Source: an uncultured Bacteroidales bacterium (lineage in GTDB: Bacteria; Bacteroidota; Bacteroidia; Bacteroidales; Muribaculaceae). From it: a stretch of 14,423 bases of DNA. This document shows positions 5,723 through 11,545 of this stretch, in pieces; position 1 is the stretch's first letter; every line of letters begins with the position of its first letter. The notes under the pieces are model-generated. The model searched no databases. It was not told the DNA's origin and saw nothing but the letters and a program-made list of their open reading frames with translations. The stretch is from contig USHH01000037.1 of assembly GCA_900554345.1 (NCBI GenBank), positions 1-14,423 on the forward strand, given 5' to 3'. The position numbers and the translations under genes are program-made.

Positions 5723-6378
5723 TGGACCACCGCAAGAAAAACATAATAGAGCTCACCCGCTGCAGCGAGGAGGGCTACCGCCAGCTCGCCAAGCGCCCGC
5801 TGAGGGTGCTGGCCGACAACGTACGCTCGATGCACAACATCGGGGCCATCTTCCGCACCTCCGACGCCTTCCTAGTGGAGGAGGTGATTCTCGGAGGCAT
5901 CTCGGGGTGTCCGCCCCACCCGGAGATCGAGAAGACGGCCCTGGGCGCCGAGCGCACGGTGGCGTGGCGTCATGTGGATGACGCCTGTGAGGAAGCCGCG
6001 AGGCTTCAGCGCGAGGGGTGGAAGGTATGTGTGCTGGAGCAGGCATTCGGCAGCGTCGACCTCTCGTGCGTGCGTTCCGGCGAAGGGGAGAGGTGGCTGC
6101 TGGTGGTGGGCAATGAAGTGAAAGGCGTCGACCAGAGGATAGTGGATCTGGCCGACGTCGTGGCTGAGATAGCGCAATACGGCACGAAGCATTCGCTCAA
6201 TGTGTCGGTGAGCGCCGGGATAGCGTTGTGGCAGCGCCCCCGGGAGGGGTGGGGGGGGGCCGCCGACACCAGCTCACCAGGGAGCGTTGCGGGTGGCCCG
6301 ATAGCAGTATGTGATGGTTCCGCTGTCGGTGAGCCAGGAGAGCCAGAGGCGGTAGCCTTGGTCTGTAAACCAGTATGA
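5722..6378 (+). CDS. SpoU/TrmH-family RNA 2'-O-methyltransferase
   Basis: A 218-aa SAM-dependent SPOUT methyltransferase that methylates ribose in tRNA or rRNA; the target cannot be told from sequence. Motif 1 is NIGAIFRTSDAF (Asn39, Arg45), motif 2 is LLVVGNEVKGVD (Asn131, Glu132) and motif 3 is HSLNVSVSAGIALW (Ser158, Asn160). These form the trefoil-knot SAM site. The domain should end near residue 172. About 45 further residues, rich in Gly, Ala, Pro and Ser, follow and are read antisense to the lipoprotein gene. A run of nine G lies in this tail at 6251-6259, so its frame is vulnerable to indel error. I chose the ATG overlapping the nadA stop; an upstream ATG at 5527 would only add residues encoded within nadA in another frame. 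It is probably cotranscribed with nadA. Confidence 0.92.
   Translation: MDHRKKNIIELTRCSEEGYRQLAKRPLRVLADNVRSMHNIGAIFRTSDAFLVEEVILGGISGCPPHPEIEKTALGAERTVAWRHVDDACEEAARLQREGWKVCVLEQAFGSVDLSCVRSGEGERWLLVVGNEVKGVDQRIVDLADVVAEIAQYGTKHSLNVSVSAGIALWQRPREGWGGAADTSSPGSVAGGPIAVCDGSAVGEPGEPEAVALVCKPV
6251..6259. repeat. G9 homopolymer near the 3' end of the methyltransferase gene
   Basis: Nine consecutive G follow GAGGGGT. Loss or gain of one G would shift only the C-terminal tail: stops would then come at 6302-6304 (one G lost) or 6312-6314 (one G gained). The catalytic domain is unaffected either way. Confidence 0.9.
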
Positions 6379-6729
6379 CATGGTGACAGGGGCGTCATTG
6401 CCGTAGCGCAGGTTGATCTGGTAGTTGGAGGATGGAGAGAGGGATTCCTGACAGAAATAAGACAGGGGCTCTGTATATTCCCGGTTGTTCTGGAGATAGT
6501 AATACGTGCCTCGGCCGTCGCCGTTGAAATAAAGGTAGTTGGTGTCGGCCGGCCCCACATCGTGGCCGTTGGCCTGGTATAGTTCCCACATTCCCTGGAG
6601 CCGGTCGTCGTAGAAGGCGTTCGGGCCCGGGCCGTCCCATGGGTCGTCGCTGTCGCAGGAGGTGAGCATTGAGCAGCAGAAGACGGTGGCGAGGAGTATC
6701 GCGAGAAGTGATGGTCTTGTTTTTTTCAT
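6274..6729 (-). CDS. Small surface lipoprotein, lipocalin-like fold possible
   Basis: A 151-aa lipoprotein of unknown function. The signal peptide has lipobox LTSC (residues 22-25). The mature N-terminus reads CDSDDPWD, resembling the acidic SDD-type export signal that sends Bacteroidetes lipoproteins to the cell surface. The body (about residues 44-148) has alternating beta strands, starting LQGMWELYQANG and then NYLYFNGDGRGTYYY, YRLWLSWL and TITYCYRA. The opening G-x-W strand resembles Bacteroidetes lipocalin-like lipoproteins; this is a tentative similarity. A longer frame starts at 6849, but its extra 40 residues precede the signal peptide, so ATG 6729 is chosen. A dyad (6762-6782) lies 33 nt upstream. 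Its 3' end overlaps the convergent methyltransferase gene by 105 bp. Confidence 0.8.
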   Translation of the reverse strand: MKKTRPSLLAILLATVFCCSMLTSCDSDDPWDGPGPNAFYDDRLQGMWELYQANGHDVGPADTNYLYFNGDGRGTYYYLQNNREYTEPLSYFCQESLSPSSNYQINLRYGNDAPVTMSYWFTDQGYRLWLSWLTDSGTITYCYRATRNAPW

Positions 6730-7019
6730 AATGATGCCTTTTTGATGGTTTTCATAGATAAAAACCGTCAGACGAACGGTTTGGTTTATCAGCCGCGGAA
6801 AGTGGGCTGAGGAAACATTTTCAACTGCCTCGAGGATTGGAAATGACAAAAACAGCCGTTTTTAAACATTTTTAACCATAAAATAAAAAATATTTTTCGC
6901 CTTATGCAAACTTATTGCTAATTTTACGCAGAATAAAATAAAATAATGACGGCAATAAGCTTTTCCTGTCGAATCATCATTATAGAATCTGTACCAATAG
7001 GGAAAATACCTCACAAATC
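6730..7019. promoter_or_regulatory. Divergent A/T-rich intergenic region
   Basis: This 290-bp region separates the minus-strand lipoprotein gene from the plus-strand operon and contains no gene. Two divergent -7-like boxes sit side by side: TAAGTTTG on the minus strand (plus 6907-6914, exact consensus, giving a leader of about 180 nt) and TAATTTTA on the plus strand (6919-6926, one base from consensus, leader about 90 nt). No strong TTTG -33 element supports either. The block around 6870-6950 is strongly A/T-rich. Confidence 0.45.
6762..6782. promoter_or_regulatory. 7-bp dyad upstream of the lipoprotein gene
   Basis: AAACCGT (6762-6768) and ACGGTTT (6776-6782) are exact complements with a 7-nt loop, 33 nt from the ATG at 6729. 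It could be an operator or a leader-RNA hairpin. No regulator is adjacent. Confidence 0.4.
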
Positions 7020-8663
7020 ATGAACATCAGAACCATCTATAAATCGATAGCGGTATTAGGCGTGGCGGCGGTCTGGCAGCCTGCCGCCGCCGAGACATTC
7101 GACTTCGGAGCCCTGGAGCCGGATACAATCTATGAGTATTCGCAAGGCGACGAGGTGTCGGGCTATTACACGGCGGAATCCGACGGTCCGGTGAAAATCG
7201 TCTTTACGGGACAGGAGATTCCCGGCTACAGCGACGCGGCTCATACAGAGCTCAACCGCAACTACCAGTTCTCCTACGGGGCGGCGGGGGAGAGGCTGCA
7301 CACTTATCAGATGACGGCCGGAGAGGTGCTATATCTTTATTCCTCTTCCGCGTCAACCATATCGTCGGGCACGATGATGGTGGCCGGAAAGCCGGAGACA
7401 CTCAATTTCCTCTATTCCTCGCCTTCTACCGATCCGGAATCGCCCTATTATTACGGGGGGAGCCTCTCGGCGTCGACCTACTACCGGCTGTCGCTCTTCT
7501 TCGATCAGCCCGTGCAGGCCACCAGCGCCACGCTCCGCTTTCCCGACGGAACCTATGTCTCGGTGCCCATGACCTATTCCAATTCAGGCGTGACCGTGGT
7601 CTTCAACGAGCAGCTCATGGAGGCCTACCGCAACGCTACGGTGAAGGAGGGCGACGAGGTGACGGTGCGGGTGGTGGGTGTCCGTTGCGTGGACTACGAC
7701 GACATCCGATATAACGGCAACGGCCGCATCGACGTGGCGTTTACGGTTGCCGCCAAGCCTGCGGAGCTTACCGGCTCCGTCAACCTTCCCACAACAGGGA
7801 TGCCGCGCATGCTCTCCTATTATCTGCCGGGAGATGCGGCCGGCATCATCGAGATGGAGTTTGACGGAGAGCTGACGGCCGACCCGCGCACAAAGGCCAC
7901 ACTCACCTTCGGAAATCCCGACGACCTCGAGCATTCCCTTTATGTGGAAGACCTCCCGGCAGAGACTGAAGGCAACATGATTCGCCTCGACCTCACCGGC
8001 AAGAGGCGCCGCCCGAAAGACATGACTCCCGATGTAGACGAGGGCTCGCTGCAGTCGCAGCTCACACTGACGGTGTCGGACGTGTATTCTGCCGACGGCC
8101 AGCGTGTATACACAGGCTCGCTCACCAACTATACCAACTTCGGCTACGTGTATCCGGTCACCACCCTTGAATATGTGGTGGCGGCCGACTTCGTGCCCTT
8201 GCGCGGCACGGTGCTGCGAAGCGGCACAGAGATGGAGATATGGATCCTCAACGGCAGCAAGTGTATGTTTGACGGCGTAAAGACGACCTTCACGGCCAAT
8301 GGAGTGGAAAGCGCACTGTCGATTCCGCTTGAGGAGCTCGCCGTGAAGCCGGACCCCGAGAGTAACGACGACCTGCTGATCAACTTCACGCTGCCCGACC
8401 TCGGCGCCGACCACGGATGCGAGGTGAAGGTGGAGCTGCTCGACGCCCTCTATGCCGACGGGCTCGACCACAATCCCAACGTGTGCGCCTTCTATACGTG
8501 GGACGACGGCACAGGCGTGGAGGCTGCGGAAGCCGACGTGACGGGCGCCGACGTCTTTTTACTGACCGGAGTGAAGGTGAGGGAGAACGCGCTTCCCGCC
8601 GACCTGCGCACTCTACCCGCCGGCATCTATATCTATAAAGGAAGAAAAATAGCAGTGAGATAA
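7020..8663 (+). CDS. Secreted beta-sandwich protein with type IX-like tail
   Basis: A 547-aa exported protein of unknown function. Residues 1-24 are a signal peptide, probably cut after AAA. Residues 25-130 form a beta-rich N-terminal module (VSGYYTAESDGPVKIVFTG, later LYLYSSSA). At least two Ig-like units follow: about 131-245 (YRLSLFFDQPVQATSATLRF, VPMTYSNSGVTVVF) and 250-370 (GIIEMEFDGELTADPRTKAT). A further one spans about 385-490. Residues 499-547 are the tail, starting GVEAAEADVTG and ending LPAGIYIYKGRKIAVR, which closely matches the tail of the next gene. No enzymatic motif is visible. It is probably the first gene of an operon with the next two, separated by only 13 nt from the second. 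A role in adhesion or cell-surface structure is a guess. Confidence 0.87.
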   Translation: MNIRTIYKSIAVLGVAAVWQPAAAETFDFGALEPDTIYEYSQGDEVSGYYTAESDGPVKIVFTGQEIPGYSDAAHTELNRNYQFSYGAAGERLHTYQMTAGEVLYLYSSSASTISSGTMMVAGKPETLNFLYSSPSTDPESPYYYGGSLSASTYYRLSLFFDQPVQATSATLRFPDGTYVSVPMTYSNSGVTVVFNEQLMEAYRNATVKEGDEVTVRVVGVRCVDYDDIRYNGNGRIDVAFTVAAKPAELTGSVNLPTTGMPRMLSYYLPGDAAGIIEMEFDGELTADPRTKATLTFGNPDDLEHSLYVEDLPAETEGNMIRLDLTGKRRRPKDMTPDVDEGSLQSQLTLTVSDVYSADGQRVYTGSLTNYTNFGYVYPVTTLEYVVAADFVPLRGTVLRSGTEMEIWILNGSKCMFDGVKTTFTANGVESALSIPLEELAVKPDPESNDDLLINFTLPDLGADHGCEVKVELLDALYADGLDHNPNVCAFYTWDDGTGVEAAEADVTGADVFLLTGVKVRENALPADLRTLPAGIYIYKGRKIAVR

Positions 8664-8676
8664 GAAATACAAAATA

Positions 8677-11451
8677 ATGCTTATGGAAATAAAGACTTTA
8701 CTGACAGCATTGCTCCTCACGGGGGTAACGGCTACGGCAGGCGCGGCATATCCCGACAGCCGCATCGCGTATCCCTACGAAGGAGTGAAGACCGATGTGT
8801 CGATGCTCAACCGCATCACCATATCGCAGAACAGCAGCACGAGCCAGGTGGCTGTAAGCGTGGCCGACGGAGCATCGGCCACCTTCACCAATCTTGAAAG
8901 CGACGAGACGGTGGCCGCCACCTCTATAGAGGTGATTGAGGGGGGCTCCTCGAAATATCCCACATATAACGTGGATATCACGTTTCCCGACCTTCCGGCC
9001 AACGGGGAATGGGAATTCCTTCTTACCGCGGGCTCGCTGGTGGATGCCGAAGGAAATCCGAGCCCGGCCTTCAGCAAGACATGGACACTCGCCGACCCCG
9101 TGCTCGATGCCGCGAGGATCACGCCTGTCACCATGATACCTGAGCCTGACAGCGAGGTGAGGGCCGTGGGGTCAGCGGAAGGGACCTGGACCATGGCATT
9201 CGAGCCCGGCATACAGGAGAGGATAGGCTTCGTGTCGTTTACCCTCACGGATGCCGATCCCGACCATCTCTACGGAGGAGAGCCTTTCTACCGGCAGGGA
9301 TACGTGAAGAGGGTGGGTATCGACAATCTCACGGGGAAGCCCCTCGACATGGATCTCTCGGAACCCATCAGCATATACTGGGGCGGACCGGCCTCCAAGC
9401 TATATGCGGGATATGAATATGTATTTCAGGCGGAATGCCGCACCCAGGAATACGACGGCGAGGTGGTGGGCGTGTTCGAGTGCCGCTACAAGGGAGCGAG
9501 TGCCTCCTATACATACGCTCCGGAGACGCTGACGGGCATCATGCCCATGCCGCAGAATTATGATCCTTCTGATCCCGACGGCTACGTATTCACAACAGCC
9601 AACGGCGACAATACGGTGACGATGACCTTCAGCGGCCCGGTGGAGTGTGTGGAGTCGGCATCGGCCATCAACCTCGGCCAGGGAGAATCCGACCATTTCC
9701 AGAGCATAACGTCAAACGCCGACAGGACGGAATGGTATTTCGTGATTCCCGCCGCCTACATCAGGGATCCGCAGGTGGATTTCTATGTGGCCTTCACGGG
9801 TTCCAACGGGGCTCGTGTGAAGGGCAACAACAGCCGGGAGGAGACCTCCTGCTTCATGTTTACCTATCTTGTGACTACGGGGGTCACCCAGCCGGTGTTG
9901 TTTGCGGATCCGGCTCCGGGAGATGAGCTCGAGTCCATCTCCACAGTGACGCTCACCTCCGACTCCCCTCTGGTGATGTCGCCTTCCAATACTGTCAGCG
10001 CCACCATACGTGACAGCGGCGACAATGTGGTCTACACATTCTCCGAGGTGACGGCTACAGACGACCGGCGGTCGGTCAGCCTCACCGCGCAGCCTCCTTT
10101 CTCGGAGCCTGGCTCGTATACAGTCTATATTCCGGAGGGGTTCATAAATTTCGGAGAGGGTTCCGACATCATCCCGTCGGCGGCATTCAGCATCCCCTAC
10201 ACCATAAAGGGCAGTACACCGCCGGCTCCGGTGATAATCAATCCTGTCGGGGTTGAGCCGGCGAGCGGATCCACTGTGGAGCAGCTATCCCTTGTGATGG
10301 TGGTTTTCGCCGACGGCATGGCCGTGAATCCGGTGATGAATGTAGCGGAGGTGAAGGATGGTGAAGGAAAGACGGCAGGATATGCCTGTCTGCGCACTGC
10401 CGCTGACGCCGGCAATGTGGTGGAGATCACATTCACGAGCGACATGGAAGGCCACGACGCCCTTGTCTTCACCGAAGCCGGCACCTACACACTGCGTCTT
10501 CCCGAGGGAGCCATCGAAGCCGGCGACAATCAGATAACCCCGGAGCTCACCTACTCATGGACTGTGGAGTCTACGCCTCCCGCACCCGGAGAGCTTGTGC
10601 CGGTGGCTGTGGAGCCGGAGACCGAGACGGTGCTGGAGGAGCTTTCGGAGGCGAGGATAATATTCGAGTCGGGAAGGAATGTGGCGCCTGCGGTCACATC
10701 GGTGCCCGTCTACAACAAGCTCCGCGAGACAGTGGGCTACGGAATGCTTTCGCCCGACCCGTCGGCCGGCAACGTGATACTGATGACATTCGCGAGCGAC
10801 GAGACAGGCGGCGAGCCCGTGACATTCCACGAAGAAGGCGCATATACAGCGATACTGCCTGAAGGAGCGATAACTACCACCGACTGCTACTGCATCACCC
10901 CGGAGCTTACGCTCACATGGATGGTGGAATCGGCCGCTCCCACTCCCGAGACCCTCGTGGTGGTGCGTGCCGAGCCTGCCGACGGCAGCAGGATAAGCGG
11001 GCTCTCCCGGATCAGCCTGTGGTTTGAAGAAGGCACGGAAGTGGCCGGTGTGGAATACGCCCTGCCGCTCACCGACGCCTCCGGTGAGACAGTGGCCTAC
11101 GCGCAACCTGAAATCAGCTGGGACTATTATAATCTGCTCTACTACAACCTCACATCCGACGAGCGCGGCAACGAGCCTGTCGAGATAAAGGTGGCCGGCG
11201 TCTACACACTCGTGATTCCCGCCGGAGCGATAGTCAACGGGGAGAAAGTGAGCTGCAATCCGGAGACAGTGCTGAGATGGGAGGTGGAAGACGGAAGCTC
11301 GGTAGACCTGACAGGCCTGGATGAGAACCTGCGCGGCGATGTCTATACTACGCAGGGCGTGCTCGTGGCCCGTGATGCCGACGCCTCGACAATACGCACT
11401 CTCGAGAAGGGTCTCTACATCATCAATGGATGGAAGGTAGTGGTGAGATAA
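8677..11451 (+). CDS. Large secreted protein with tandem Ig-like repeats and type IX-like tail
   Basis: A 924-aa exported protein, function unknown. Residues 1-24 are a signal peptide (cut after GAA); a second in-frame ATG at 8683 could also start it. The N-terminal part (25-400) is beta-rich and Ig-like. Four tandem Ig-like units follow at about 407-516, 523-638, 641-758 and 760-871. The last three are clearly homologous, sharing an EP-x(4)-EEL/GL opening, an F-x-SD-x(2)-G core, G-x-YT-x(2)-LPEGAI and an ITPELT-x(2)-W-x-VE end. Residues 876-924 form the tail, ending RTLEKGLYIINGWKVVVR. The alternating strands and conserved proline-rich linkers (TPPAPGELV, AAPTPETLV) suggest an extended rod projecting from the cell. 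It lies 13 nt after the 547-aa gene and 94 nt before the next, so cotranscription is likely. Confidence 0.88.
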   Translation: MLMEIKTLLTALLLTGVTATAGAAYPDSRIAYPYEGVKTDVSMLNRITISQNSSTSQVAVSVADGASATFTNLESDETVAATSIEVIEGGSSKYPTYNVDITFPDLPANGEWEFLLTAGSLVDAEGNPSPAFSKTWTLADPVLDAARITPVTMIPEPDSEVRAVGSAEGTWTMAFEPGIQERIGFVSFTLTDADPDHLYGGEPFYRQGYVKRVGIDNLTGKPLDMDLSEPISIYWGGPASKLYAGYEYVFQAECRTQEYDGEVVGVFECRYKGASASYTYAPETLTGIMPMPQNYDPSDPDGYVFTTANGDNTVTMTFSGPVECVESASAINLGQGESDHFQSITSNADRTEWYFVIPAAYIRDPQVDFYVAFTGSNGARVKGNNSREETSCFMFTYLVTTGVTQPVLFADPAPGDELESISTVTLTSDSPLVMSPSNTVSATIRDSGDNVVYTFSEVTATDDRRSVSLTAQPPFSEPGSYTVYIPEGFINFGEGSDIIPSAAFSIPYTIKGSTPPAPVIINPVGVEPASGSTVEQLSLVMVVFADGMAVNPVMNVAEVKDGEGKTAGYACLRTAADAGNVVEITFTSDMEGHDALVFTEAGTYTLRLPEGAIEAGDNQITPELTYSWTVESTPPAPGELVPVAVEPETETVLEELSEARIIFESGRNVAPAVTSVPVYNKLRETVGYGMLSPDPSAGNVILMTFASDETGGEPVTFHEEGAYTAILPEGAITTTDCYCITPELTLTWMVESAAPTPETLVVVRAEPADGSRISGLSRISLWFEEGTEVAGVEYALPLTDASGETVAYAQPEISWDYYNLLYYNLTSDERGNEPVEIKVAGVYTLVIPAGAIVNGEKVSCNPETVLRWEVEDGSSVDLTGLDENLRGDVYTTQGVLVARDADASTIRTLEKGLYIINGWKVVVR
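10243..11289 (+). repeat. Three homologous Ig-like coding units
   Basis: Residues 523-638, 641-758 and 760-871 of the 924-aa protein align end to end at about 118 residues per unit. The first two are the most alike; the third has lost the ITPELT wording. A more distant fourth unit precedes them (about 407-516). Confidence 0.75.
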
Positions 11452-11545
11452 GGCTCCTATAGCGCAAGGCGCCCGAGGGCGACCTGAGCATACAGTCCGG
11501 GAGGGCCTTGCGGCTCTTCCGGACACCATACAAAAACTACAGCAC
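11452..11545. other. Intergenic gap with two short dyads
   Basis: A 94-nt gap between two co-directional genes. GCAAGGC (11464-11470) pairs with GCCTTGC (11505-11511), and GTCCGG (11495-11500) pairs with CCGGAC (11519-11524). The two pairings overlap, so they could be alternative RNA folds, or chance in GC-rich sequence. No T run follows, so a full terminator is unlikely. No TAnnTTTG box was seen. Confidence 0.3.

Noticed and set aside
6730..6849. 40-residue N-terminal extension of the small lipoprotein
   Set aside because: It would put the lipobox signal peptide in the interior of the protein, which would not be processed.
7584..8471. 295-aa minus-strand open frame
   Set aside because: Antisense shadow of the 547-aa gene; rich in His, Val and Arg with no recognisable motif.
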